Assembly (NCBI GenBank): GCA_016235425.1 | Contig: JACRLC010000021.1 | Location: 1 to 41,653 of the forward strand | DNA: 41,653 bases | From: Chloroflexota bacterium | GTDB lineage: Bacteria > Chloroflexota > Anaerolineae > Anaerolineales > Villigracilaceae | Reading direction: 5' to 3' | Shown here: piece after piece, positions 14,331-21,216 of the stretch | How the letters are laid out: each line of letters opens with the position of its first letter | Position numbering within the stretch: the first letter of the stretch is position 1 | Notes under the pieces: model-generated | What the model was told of the DNA's origin: nothing | The model's database searches: none | Seen by the model: only the letters and a program-made list of their open reading frames with translations | Program-made: the position numbers and the translations under genes

Positions 14331-15332
14331 TCACTTATTCAACGCAGCCAACATCGCACTGTAGCGCGGCGGCTCTTCTTCAAAAATATATGTAATCGGC
14401 GAGACGATAATCCCGCTCCCGCCAATGAGACGTAATTCGCCAACGGCTTGGGTGAGTTTGTCACGCCGCACGACGACGGAAACCGAATACCAACGCTGGT
14501 CACTTTCGCGGACGACAATCGGGCTGATGGTCGGCCCCTGCAACCCGCCGACGGTGGTTTCGCTAAACATCTTCTCCGCAATCGCTTCGGGACTCTCGCC
14601 GCGCATATTGGCAATCACGAGCAGGTTGTCTTTTGCGCGCAAGTGGGCTTCGATATATTCAAGCAAACGACGCGCCATCTCCAACGTTTCGGGCCGCGTC
14701 TGCAACGCTTTGCGGTTCGCAATCAAAGCGGCCTGCGAAGGCTGGATGACTCCGTCTTTCAACGGACGCAGACGGTTATCCTGCAAAGTCTGGCCGGAGG
14801 AGACGAGGTCTGAGATGATGTCGGCGTAGCCAATCGTCGGCGCGGTTTCGAGCGTGCCTTCGGCGGCAATCAAAGTATGAGGAATTTCATGCCGGTTAAG
14901 AAATCGTTCAGTGAGGACAGGAAACTTGGTCGCCACGCGCAATGGACGTTCAAGCGAAGCCGAAAAGGTTTTGAGTGAGGCAATGTCCGTCACCTGCTTC
15001 CATGATTCAGGCACAGCGAGCGTGAGCGCGCAATGACCAAACCCAAGCGCATCGTGCAAAACGAGAACATCGCCGTTTTCGCCGCGCTTCTCTTCGATAA
15101 CGTCGAGACCCGTGATGCCGAAGTCCACGCTTCCCTGCCGCACGCTGACCACGATATCGCCAGGCCGCTGAAAGATGACTCCCAAATCAGGCAGGGCAGG
15201 AAGTTCTGCCTGGTATTGCCGCGGGTTGGGCTTGAACACCGTCAGCCCCGCGGCGGAGAGAAAGCCGAGCGCCTGGTCTTGAAGGCGGCCTTTGGATGGG
15301 AGCGAGAGTCGAATGCTTGAGTTTGATTGCAT
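14331..15332 (-). CDS. hisG: ATP phosphoribosyltransferase, long form
   Basis: 333 residues. HisG condenses ATP with PRPP in the first, committed step. The N-terminal catalytic domains (about 5-215) include LSLPSKGRLQ, SVDFGITGLDVIEE and EGTLETAPTIGYADIISDLVSSG (PRPP loop). The C-terminal HisG_C domain (about 220-330, ending YIFEEEPPRY) is the allosteric ACT-like domain that binds histidine. Because it is the long form, no HisZ subunit is expected. Start at 15332 with AAGGAA upstream. It lies about 25 bp after the his attenuator terminator. Confidence 0.95.
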   Translation of the reverse strand: MQSNSSIRLSLPSKGRLQDQALGFLSAAGLTVFKPNPRQYQAELPALPDLGVIFQRPGDIVVSVRQGSVDFGITGLDVIEEKRGENGDVLVLHDALGFGHCALTLAVPESWKQVTDIASLKTFSASLERPLRVATKFPVLTERFLNRHEIPHTLIAAEGTLETAPTIGYADIISDLVSSGQTLQDNRLRPLKDGVIQPSQAALIANRKALQTRPETLEMARRLLEYIEAHLRAKDNLLVIANMRGESPEAIAEKMFSETTVGGLQGPTISPIVVRESDQRWYSVSVVVRRDKLTQAVGELRLIGGSGIIVSPITYIFEEEPPRYSAMLAALNK

Positions 15333-15356
15333 GGCAAATTCCTTATTTGAGATAAC

Positions 15357-15381
15357 AAAAAACCCCGGTCAATGACCGGGG
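15357..15381 (-). terminator. his attenuator terminator
   Basis: In the minus-strand transcript CCCCGGTC (15381-15374) and GACCGGGG (15370-15363) form a perfect 8-bp GC-rich stem with an ATT loop, followed by six U (15362-15357). It lies between the histidine-rich leader frame and hisG. The leader segment at 15443-15433 (TGACCAGGCGG) mimics the terminator's 3' arm and can pair with its 5' arm (TGACC with GGTCA, plus GG-CC pairs), giving a competing antiterminator. Confidence 0.9.
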
Positions 15382-15409
15382 TCTGCTGAGCAAGTAGGTT
15401 GAACTGGAG

Positions 15410-15496
15410 TTAACCTTGTAAGCGCAGAGAAACCGCCTGGTCATTCAGGGGCTGGGTAAAATGATGGTGATGGATGTGCGCAAACAGAGTTTTCAT
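15410..15496 (-). CDS. hisL: his operon leader peptide
   Basis: 28 codons, ATG 15496 to TAA 15410. The peptide begins MKTLFAHIHHHHF, with five histidines in six consecutive codons (residues 7-12), and continues for 16 residues to ...RLQG. It has no Shine-Dalgarno sequence. The TATACT at 15507-15512 places transcription start within about 3 nt of the ATG, so translation is probably leaderless. A ribosome stalled on the His codons would leave 15443-15433 free to form the antiterminator; one that continues would cover it and let the terminator form. This is the established enterobacterial logic applied here by inference. Confidence 0.88.
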   Translation of the reverse strand: MKTLFAHIHHHHFTQPLNDQAVSLRLQG

Positions 15497-15506
15497 GTTA
15501 AGGCGC

Positions 15507-15512
15507 AGTATA
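15507..15512 (-). promoter_or_regulatory. his operon promoter, -10 box
   Basis: TATACT on the minus strand, 10 nt before the leader-peptide ATG. TATGCA with a 17-nt spacer is a weak -35 candidate. The divergent MFS promoter (-10 at 15555-15560) shares the same 75-bp region. Confidence 0.7.
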
Positions 15513-15554
15513 CCAACGACAGAAGCATTTGCATAGAGGAAATAATCAATCGTT

Positions 15555-15560
15555 TATAAT
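15555..15560 (+). promoter_or_regulatory. -10 box of MFS gene (leaderless)
   Basis: A perfect TATAAT, 9 nt before the ATG at 15570. No Shine-Dalgarno sequence lies in the gap (CAATCCGCT). No strong -35 at 17 nt. Confidence 0.65.
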
Positions 15561-15569
15561 CAATCCGCT

Positions 15570-16823
15570 ATGTTATCAAAAATCTTTGGTCATTCCGACA
15601 TCCCAAAACAATACCATTCCAACTTCCTCCACCTCTACTTCGATATCGCCTGGTTCGGTGTATTAAGCGGCTCCGCCATCAACTTCCTCAACATCTATGC
15701 CACGCGCCTCGGCGCAACCGGCCTGCAAATCGGCCTCATTGCCGCCATGTCTGCCGTCGTCAACCTCTTCCTCGCCATTCCCGCAGGCCGCTGGATCGAA
15801 AGACGCCACACGGGCCGCGCGGTCTTCTGGTCATCCATCTTCTTTCGCATCGGCTACCTTCTTTGGATTCCCCTCCCCTGGCTCTTCGACGAGCAGGGTC
15901 AAATCTGGGCGCTTATCGTCCTCACCTTTTTCATGGCAATTCCACTCACGCCCCTCGGCGTCGGCTTCAACGCCCTCTTCGCCGAAGCCGTCCCCGACCG
16001 CCACCGCGCCCACGTCGCCAGCATGCGCAACATCACCTTCGCCATTGCCTATATGACCACCTCCTTCGTCAGCGGTTACATCCTTGAACATGTCGCCTTC
16101 CCATCGGGTTATCAAATCATTTTTGGGATTGGGGCATTCGGCGCGGCGATGAGCAGTCTCCACATCTATTTTGTCAAACCCCTGCAAGCAGAATCCCCTG
16201 CGACTCTTTCCGCCCCTCAACTTGATTCCGCCAAAGGGACATCCTCGCCCCGAAACTTTATCTCCGCCCTCCGCCTCGACGTATGGTCAACCCCGTTTAG
16301 AAACGTTCTTCTCGCCCTGCTGGCATTCCATCTGACGCACTTCCTGACCAACCCCATCTACCCGTTGTACAACGTCCGCGTCCTCCAACTCAACGACGAC
16401 AACATCGGCACAGGCACCGCACTCTACTACCTGACCATGCTCATCGGCTCCTTCCGATTCACGCGCATTGCCCACCGTCTCGGCCACAAAAAAGTGACGG
16501 GCGTCGGCGTGGCAGGCATGGCAATCTACCCGTTCCTGCTGGCATTCGCGCACCAGGTCTGGCATTACTATGCCATCTCATTGCTTGGCGGCTTCACGTG
16601 GTCACTCGTCAACGGCGCGTATGCAAACTACATGCTCGAACGCATCCCCCCCACCGACCGGCCGTCGCACCTCGCGTGGTACACCATCATCCTGAATTTT
16701 TCCATTCTCGCGAGCTCCCTCATCGGCCCCCTCGTCGCCGACCAAATCGGACTCGCCGCCGCGCTCATTCTCTTCGCCGCCCTGCGCCTCCTCGCGGGCC
16801 TGGGCATTCTACGGTGGGGATGA
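15570..16823 (+). CDS. Major facilitator superfamily transporter
   Basis: 417 residues with about 11-12 hydrophobic helices in two halves. The loop after helix 2 (AGRWIERRHTGRAVF) resembles the MFS motif A region (GxxxDrxGrr). Further helices include IWALIVLTFFMAIPLTPLGV and LLRLLAG-type segments near the C-terminus. An inner-membrane secondary transporter; substrate not predictable. It is transcribed divergently from the his operon through a shared 75-bp promoter region, which could hint at co-regulation but does not prove it. It uses many CTC/GCC codons like its neighbours. Confidence 0.85.
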   Translation: MLSKIFGHSDIPKQYHSNFLHLYFDIAWFGVLSGSAINFLNIYATRLGATGLQIGLIAAMSAVVNLFLAIPAGRWIERRHTGRAVFWSSIFFRIGYLLWIPLPWLFDEQGQIWALIVLTFFMAIPLTPLGVGFNALFAEAVPDRHRAHVASMRNITFAIAYMTTSFVSGYILEHVAFPSGYQIIFGIGAFGAAMSSLHIYFVKPLQAESPATLSAPQLDSAKGTSSPRNFISALRLDVWSTPFRNVLLALLAFHLTHFLTNPIYPLYNVRVLQLNDDNIGTGTALYYLTMLIGSFRFTRIAHRLGHKKVTGVGVAGMAIYPFLLAFAHQVWHYYAISLLGGFTWSLVNGAYANYMLERIPPTDRPSHLAWYTIILNFSILASSLIGPLVADQIGLAAALILFAALRLLAGLGILRWG

Positions 16824-16862
16824 AATTAGGAGCAAGCACCACCATTCGCCGGGATTCCATCA

Positions 16863-17014
16863 ACCCTGAAAGGGTGAACTGATTGTAGACGTAATTTGCA
16901 TTTTGTTTCAAAACCCCGAAGGGGGTGACATGATTTTACATTCATCATGCCATCCCTTCGGGATTACCACCCCAATTACATCCATCTGCTAGAATCATCA
17001 CATCCCTTCGGGAT
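16863..17014. repeat. Cluster of four small stem-loops (TTCGGG type)
   Basis: Four short palindromes lie in 150 bp: ACCCTGAAAGGGT (16863-16875), CCCCGAAGGGG (16914-16924), ATCCCTTCGGGAT (16952-16964) and ATCCCTTCGGGAT (17002-17014). The first two are each followed by a similar GTGAACTGATT / GTGACATGATT tail; the last two are followed by TACCAC / TGCCAC. They fill the 253-bp gap between the MFS gene and smpB. Spacing and sequence vary, so this is not a CRISPR array. Confidence 0.75.
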
Positions 17015-17064
17015 TGCCACACAACACTCCATCCATCTTTCTTCTTTCATCCTCCAACTCGTGG

Positions 17065-17070
17065 TAATAT
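17065..17070 (+). promoter_or_regulatory. -10 box of smpB (leaderless)
   Basis: TAATAT ending 6 nt before the GTG start; no Shine-Dalgarno sequence in CAAACC. Confidence 0.5.
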
Positions 17071-17076
17071 CAAACC

Positions 17077-17535
17077 GTGACTGAAAACTTCAAAATCGTA
17101 GCCAACAATCGCAAAGCAAGCTTCGAATACTTCCTGATGGAAAAATTCGAGGCGGGACTCGCTTTAACCGGAACAGAGATCAAATCCATTCGCGCGGGCC
17201 AAATGAGCATCGCCGAAGCATACGTGGATATTGAAAACGGCGAACAGGCCTGGCTGATCGAGTCGCACATCGCGCCTTACGAACAAGGCAATCGCTTCAA
17301 CCACGATCCCAAGCGCAAACGCCGCCTGCTTCTCCACAAAAAGGAGATCCGCGAACTCTGGAACAACGTCCGCCAGAAGGGCATGACGGTTGTTCCCACG
17401 CGCGTCTATCTAAAAGATGGCCGCGCCAAAATTGAGATTGCATTGGCAAAAGGCAAGAAAGCCTACGATAAACGCGCCACCATCGCCAAACGCGACGAAG
17501 CGCGTAACAACGAAAGAGCATCAAGAGTTAGATAG
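17077..17535 (+). CDS. smpB: SsrA (tmRNA)-binding protein
   Basis: 152 residues, GTG start. SmpB binds tmRNA and delivers it to stalled ribosomes for trans-translation. All family blocks are present: NNRKASFEYFLMEKFEAG, LTGTEIKSIRAGQ, YEQGNRFNHDPKRKRRLLLHKKEI, and the C-terminal KGKKAYDKRATIAKRD tail that enters the decoding centre. The start codon is only 6 nt from a TAATAT -10 box, so the mRNA is probably leaderless. No tmRNA gene is seen nearby. A long hairpin follows the stop. Confidence 0.96.
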   Translation: MTENFKIVANNRKASFEYFLMEKFEAGLALTGTEIKSIRAGQMSIAEAYVDIENGEQAWLIESHIAPYEQGNRFNHDPKRKRRLLLHKKEIRELWNNVRQKGMTVVPTRVYLKDGRAKIEIALAKGKKAYDKRATIAKRDEARNNERASRVR

Positions 17536-17600
17536 TTCTTAGTTACGCAGTCGGGTAGTTCTCTCGTCACCGAACTATCCAACTACCGAACTAAGAACTA
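17533..17600. repeat. Nested inverted repeat after smpB
   Basis: TAGTTCTTAGTT (17533-17544) pairs perfectly with AACTAAGAACTA (17589-17600). Inside it, CGGGTAGTT pairs with AACTACCG, with one bulge. There is no T-tract. It could act as a cruciform or a repeat element, and would stabilise the smpB 3' end. Confidence 0.75.
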
Positions 17601-17623
17601 ACAAACCAGGGAACTACAAAACT

Positions 17624-18406
17624 ATGCAACCATCTACCATCGGCGGAATCAACCGCCTTCCCGAATCCGAAAAACGGGCCATCTATACCCGCTATATTCC
17701 CCGTAAACTTTTGGAACATTTTCATCTACCCGATACGGATTCCCAACGCATACAGCAATTCATGGAGTTCAAATTCGCGCCAGGCTCCAGTGACGTGGAA
17801 ATGCGTCTATTTCACGAGCAACGTTTCCCTGACCCAATCCTGTACGCGCACCTGGCCGACACCATGAATGGACAGATCCACGTCCTGCTCTACATCCTCA
17901 ACGATCCGGATGCCCCGCGCTTCGACGTGGATAAAATGCCCGACGGTGCACCGACAAAGTTCGGCACTTTGCAGAGAAATGTCGAGGCGGAGAAAATGGC
18001 GCTCGAGGCTGGGCTGGCCCCCGGTCAGGTAAGACGCGGGCTGAGGTTGTTGGGAAATGCGATCGACGCGTTCGAGGGCTTCGTCACGAGTCTCGGTCAC
18101 GACATGTATTTCGTCGAGCCGCTGTATTATCACAACGCGGTCATCTTCGAGCGGTACGGATTCAGCTACCAAATGGGCAAACGCCTGATGGAGAGCATCC
18201 ACGCTGGTTTTCAGCCCGAAGGCGACTTGTCCGCCCAATTGGATGGGTCGAATCCGTTTCGCCAGGCTGGCGCGGGGAATAGCATTCGGCGGCGCTCATG
18301 GGCAATCCACGATGGCATTCTCGGCGAACCATTCACAAATGTGACGATGTACAAACGAGTGGGGAAAGCGGCGGGAATTTCCACCACTCCCGGTTGCGCA
18401 TGGTGA
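17624..18406 (+). CDS. Conserved hypothetical protein
   Basis: 260 residues, soluble, no signal peptide. I do not recognise the family. The segment YYHNAVIFERYGFSYQMGKRLME (about 167-190) loosely recalls the C-terminal part of GNAT acyltransferases (FYERYGF), but no acetyl-CoA loop is visible. It contains FHEQRFPDPILYAHLADTMNGQIHVLLYILND near residues 63-94, a His/Asp-rich stretch. It ends 4 bp before the SIS-domain gene and is therefore probably cotranscribed and possibly coupled with it, which hints at sugar-phosphate metabolism. Confidence 0.7.
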   Translation: MQPSTIGGINRLPESEKRAIYTRYIPRKLLEHFHLPDTDSQRIQQFMEFKFAPGSSDVEMRLFHEQRFPDPILYAHLADTMNGQIHVLLYILNDPDAPRFDVDKMPDGAPTKFGTLQRNVEAEKMALEAGLAPGQVRRGLRLLGNAIDAFEGFVTSLGHDMYFVEPLYYHNAVIFERYGFSYQMGKRLMESIHAGFQPEGDLSAQLDGSNPFRQAGAGNSIRRRSWAIHDGILGEPFTNVTMYKRVGKAAGISTTPGCAW

Positions 18407-18410
18407 CGTT

Positions 18411-19448
18411 ATGTCACTTATTTCTGAAATCAACGAACAACCAAAACGTCTCGAAAGTCTCTTGTCCGCGCAAAGAAAAACCGTGGACAAAATCGCGCAG
18501 GCCATTCGTACACGCGACATCGAGTACGTCTTTCTGGCGGCGCGCGGCACATCAGATAACGCTGGGCGATATGCGAATTATTTATGGGGCGCGTTGAACC
18601 AACTGCCCATCGCGCTGGCGACGCCTTCGCTCTTCACGTATTACCAAAAGCCGCCGCGCTTGAGGAATGCGCTCGTGATGGGCATTTCACAATCGGGGCA
18701 GTCGCCGGATATTGTCAGCGTGCTGGAGGAGGGCAAACGACAAAACTGCCTGACGTTGGCAATCACAAACGAGCCGAATTCGCCGCTCGCAAAAACCGCG
18801 GACTTCGTGCTGGATATTCAAACCGGCCCTGAACTCGCCGTGGCCGCGACAAAAACGTACACCGCCGAGCTAATGGCAATTGCGATGTTGTCAGTCGCGA
18901 TGAGCGGGGACAAAGCGCAATGGAAGGTGTTGGGAAAAGTCGCGGGCTGGGCGAAGGAGGTGCTCAAACAAAACGAACGAATCGAGCAATTCGCACAGCG
19001 CTATCGCTACATGCGCCAGTGTGTTGTGCTGGGACGCGGCTACAACTACTCCACCGCATTTGAATGGGCTTTGAAATTGAAAGAATTGACCTACGTGGAA
19101 GCCGAGCCATATTCGTCGGCAGATTTCCAGCACGGCCCAATCGCCATGATCGAAAACAGTTTCCCGGTCATGGCTGTGGCTCCCGAGGGCCGGGTCTTTG
19201 AAACCATGAAGAGGGCTCTCGCCCATTTGAGAAACGACTTCGGTGCGGAACTGGTCGTCGTCTCGAACAACAAAGACGCACTCGCCCTTGCCCAAACCCC
19301 GCTCTCCATCCCAAAAGAAATACCGGAATGGCTGACGCCGCTGGTGAGCATCATCCCCGCTCAGTTATTTGCCTACCATCTCACCCTTGCAAAGGGATTT
19401 GATTCCGAAAAGCCGCGCAGCATCCGCAAGGTGACGGAGACAAAGTAG
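18411..19448 (+). CDS. SIS-domain sugar-phosphate isomerase/deaminase (GlmS C-terminal-like)
   Basis: 345 residues with two tandem SIS domains (about 25-175 and 195-335), as in the isomerase half of GlmS, but without the N-terminal glutaminase. Seen: FLAARGTSDNAGRYANY, GISQSGQSPD (sugar-phosphate loop), ELAVAATKTYTAEL, GRGYNYSTAFEWALKLKELTYVEAEPYSSADFQHGPIAMI, and the C-terminal KGFDSEKPRSIRKVTETK, which matches the GlmS-type end. Such proteins (AgaS/GlmD/FrlB types) deaminate or isomerise amino-sugar phosphates in the cytoplasm. Exact substrate unknown. It lies 4 bp downstream of the hypothetical gene. Confidence 0.88.
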   Translation: MSLISEINEQPKRLESLLSAQRKTVDKIAQAIRTRDIEYVFLAARGTSDNAGRYANYLWGALNQLPIALATPSLFTYYQKPPRLRNALVMGISQSGQSPDIVSVLEEGKRQNCLTLAITNEPNSPLAKTADFVLDIQTGPELAVAATKTYTAELMAIAMLSVAMSGDKAQWKVLGKVAGWAKEVLKQNERIEQFAQRYRYMRQCVVLGRGYNYSTAFEWALKLKELTYVEAEPYSSADFQHGPIAMIENSFPVMAVAPEGRVFETMKRALAHLRNDFGAELVVVSNNKDALALAQTPLSIPKEIPEWLTPLVSIIPAQLFAYHLTLAKGFDSEKPRSIRKVTETK

Positions 19449-19457
19449 AAGTTTTCA

Positions 19458-19483
19458 GGAGTGCGGACTTAAGTCTGCGCTCC
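19458..19483. repeat. 26-bp palindrome between convergent genes
   Basis: GGAG...GCGGACTTAAGTCTGC...CTCC, nearly perfect, lying exactly between the SIS gene stop and the stop of the convergent cysteine-cluster gene (19485). It may serve as a bidirectional terminator; the T-rich GTTATTTAT follows on the plus strand. Confidence 0.7.
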
Positions 19484-19484
19484 G

Positions 19485-20183
19485 TTATTTATATCGCGCA
19501 AAACGCGGCAGCCGATCGTCCTTTACTCGAGTCACCCTCTCGTTGAGGGGACTCACCAGATAATATCCCCCGTTTCGATGCAACAACGGAAATCGTTTCT
19601 TTCGCTTGATAAATTCAGCGCGCATTTTTTCAGAGTGATACGCGTAGTTCTCGAACTCATCCTGAAACAGGGCAAAGAGATGGTCGTAAGTCTTGACGAA
19701 TTCTTCGCGATATTTCACCGTCACACGCGGCAAATTGCTGATCACCCAGCACTTCGGCTCAAACTCCCACTCATAAGCCAGCCCGATAAAACGATAATCT
19801 GATGTAACGTAGGGAAAGAACGGAAACTGCCTGCAACTTAGCGCGCGAAAATCGCGCTCACACCAACTTGGCCCCAGGCACGCCAGCAGAATCATATTGC
19901 CTGGCATTTCATTTTTCAAAGTTTCTTTTGAAGCGGCATCGCCTTCACATTCATCCCCGCGAAATTTGTGCCATAAATTTGTACGGCCTTGAAGATATTT
20001 CCATTCGCTTTTATATGCGGCTGGGACGGCGTGGCAAATGTCACAGCAAAACGGTTTGCCGTTCGGGTTATGCGGCGCACATTTTTTACCGCAATCGAGG
20101 GATGTGACTGGCGAATCAAATCCATCATAAAGTTTGCGAACATCTTCTTTGCCCAGGTCATTGATCGTTCGAAGCGGTTTCAT
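19485..20183 (-). CDS. Cysteine-cluster (YkgJ-like) metal-binding protein
   Basis: 232 residues from ATG 20183. Two cysteine groups, CGKKCAP...FCCDICHA (about 31-51) and CLGPSWCERDFRALSCRQFPFFP (about 102-125), resemble the zinc/iron-chelating YkgJ-type cluster, although spacing is longer than in small YkgJ proteins. The rest is soluble with many aromatic residues. Substrate and partners are unknown; some YkgJ-like proteins are linked to metal-dependent modification. TAGAAT (20194-20199) lies 10 nt before the ATG with no Shine-Dalgarno sequence, again leaderless in appearance. Confidence 0.7.
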   Translation of the reverse strand: MKPLRTINDLGKEDVRKLYDGFDSPVTSLDCGKKCAPHNPNGKPFCCDICHAVPAAYKSEWKYLQGRTNLWHKFRGDECEGDAASKETLKNEMPGNMILLACLGPSWCERDFRALSCRQFPFFPYVTSDYRFIGLAYEWEFEPKCWVISNLPRVTVKYREEFVKTYDHLFALFQDEFENYAYHSEKMRAEFIKRKKRFPLLHRNGGYYLVSPLNERVTRVKDDRLPRFARYK

Positions 20184-20212
20184 CGTCAAAATGATTCTAA
20201 CCGACAGGAAAC

Positions 20213-20241
20213 AAAAAGACCACAATCACTTGTGGTCTTTT
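20213..20241 (-). terminator. Intrinsic terminator after tRNA-fMet
   Basis: AAAGACCACA (20215-20224) and TGTGGTCTTT (20231-20240) are perfectly complementary around ATCACT, with A5 and T4 tracts, so it works in either direction. It lies just downstream of the tRNA on the minus strand and before the cysteine-cluster gene. Confidence 0.85.
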
Positions 20242-20248
20242 CATCAGG

Positions 20249-20320
20249 TAGCGGGGGCAGGACTTGAACCTGCGACCTTCGGGTTATGAGCCCGACGAGC
20301 TGCCACTGCTCCACCCCGCA
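20249..20320 (-). tRNA. Initiator tRNA-Met (CAT)
   Basis: 72 nt without CCA. The anticodon loop CTCATAA gives CAT. The anticodon stem has the three consecutive G-C pairs of initiator tRNA (GGG/CCC), the D-stem has the A11-U24 pair, and the T arm is GCAGG-TTCAAGT-CCTGC. The acceptor stem has a mismatch at 1:72 (U-U here, where C-A is usual), the discriminator is A73, and ACC is encoded but not the full CCA. A consensus promoter lies 17 nt upstream. Confidence 0.93.
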
Positions 20321-20337
20321 TCGTTTGAAGCCCGCCG

Positions 20338-20366
20338 ATATTACCATAGCTAATATCCAAAGTCAA
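20338..20366 (-). promoter_or_regulatory. Promoter of tRNA-fMet
   Basis: TTGACT (20361-20366), a 17-nt spacer and TAATAT (20338-20343) on the minus strand, about 17 nt before the tRNA 5' end. Confidence 0.8.
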
Positions 20367-20455
20367 GCAAATAATTATTGAAGTTCAAGGTATCCGCAAA
20401 ATAACAAATCAATGACACAGTACTATCGGTTGAAAGCATTTGTTAAGATATGGTG

Positions 20456-20461
20456 TATAAT
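20456..20461 (+). promoter_or_regulatory. -10 box upstream of response regulator
   Basis: TATAAT preceded by TG. TTGAAA at 20430-20435 is a possible -35 but at 20 nt spacing. It would give a leader of about 90 nt before the ATG at 20560. Confidence 0.5.
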
Positions 20462-20559
20462 ACGAAAACCTTAACAAGTCTTGTTCCCGGAAAATCAGCA
20501 ACTTGATTTATTATTTTCAATCAATTAATTATGGGACAGGCTTTTATCTGAAACGCTAT

Positions 20560-21216
20560 ATGAAGAACGCAACACTTTTGGTTATCGAAGGACGACACGC
20601 AGAAATCCCTTCTTTTGCCGCAGACCTGCAGAAGAAGGGATTTGATGTACACATTGCCCAAAACGGCAGTCAGGCTGTCACCCTTTTAAAAGAAGTCAGC
20701 CCAAGCCTGGTTGTGATCAACGCCGCATCGCTTCGCAGTACGGGATTGCGGATTTGCCAATCGCTTCGCGAAAAAGATTCCAAACTGCCAATCATTCTTA
20801 TCCTGGAAAACGACAAGTCCGTTGATAAAGATGTAGCCGACGCCATCCTATCCTTGCCGTTCACCGTGCAAAAACTGGTCAACCGCATCAAGCCGCTCCT
20901 GCCGGGCGACGGCAAAAACGTTTTGCACGTTGGCCCCATTCGGCTCGATCTTGAAAAACGCCGCGTACGCTCCCTGGGCAAGAACACCAAACTCACGCCG
21001 CGCCTCGTCACATTGCTTCACCTCTTGATGGACAAGCACGGCGAAGTCATTGAACGCGAATCACTTTTCAAAAAAGCATGGGAAACAAATTACACCGGCG
21101 ATACCCGCACCCTCGACGTTCACATCTCATGGCTTCGCCGCGCAATCGAACTCGATCCCGATAACCCCAAATTCCTGAAGACCATCCGCGGCATTGGCTA
21201 CCGCTTAGATATCTAA
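20560..21216 (+). CDS. OmpR-type transcription regulator with degenerate receiver
   Basis: 218 residues from ATG 20560; a TTG at 20503 is possible but unsupported. The N-terminal receiver-like domain (about 3-110) keeps the fold but not the chemistry: the acidic pair after strand 1 is reduced (LLVIEGRH), the phospho-acceptor position in VVINAAS is Asn, and the usual Lys before Pro-Phe is lost (ILSLPFT). The C-terminal winged helix-turn-helix (about 118-218: LTPRLVTLLHLLMDKHGEVI, TRTLDVHISWLRRAIE, IRGIGYRLDI) is intact. It should bind DNA without phosphorylation. No kinase is adjacent. It ends on a palindrome shared with the convergent methyltransferase. Confidence 0.9.
   Translation: MKNATLLVIEGRHAEIPSFAADLQKKGFDVHIAQNGSQAVTLLKEVSPSLVVINAASLRSTGLRICQSLREKDSKLPIILILENDKSVDKDVADAILSLPFTVQKLVNRIKPLLPGDGKNVLHVGPIRLDLEKRRVRSLGKNTKLTPRLVTLLHLLMDKHGEVIERESLFKKAWETNYTGDTRTLDVHISWLRRAIELDPDNPKFLKTIRGIGYRLDI

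Noticed and set aside
15333-15500. T-box or riboswitch in the hisG leader
   Set aside because: No T-box consensus or known aptamer is visible, and the His-codon run plus terminator gives a complete explanation.
16863-17014. CRISPR array
   Set aside because: Repeat units differ in sequence, are only 11-13 bp palindromes, and have irregular spacing; no cas gene is present.
20503-20559. Longer N-terminus of the response regulator from TTG 20503
   Set aside because: The added 19 residues are not part of the receiver fold, and the ATG at 20560 aligns with the domain start.
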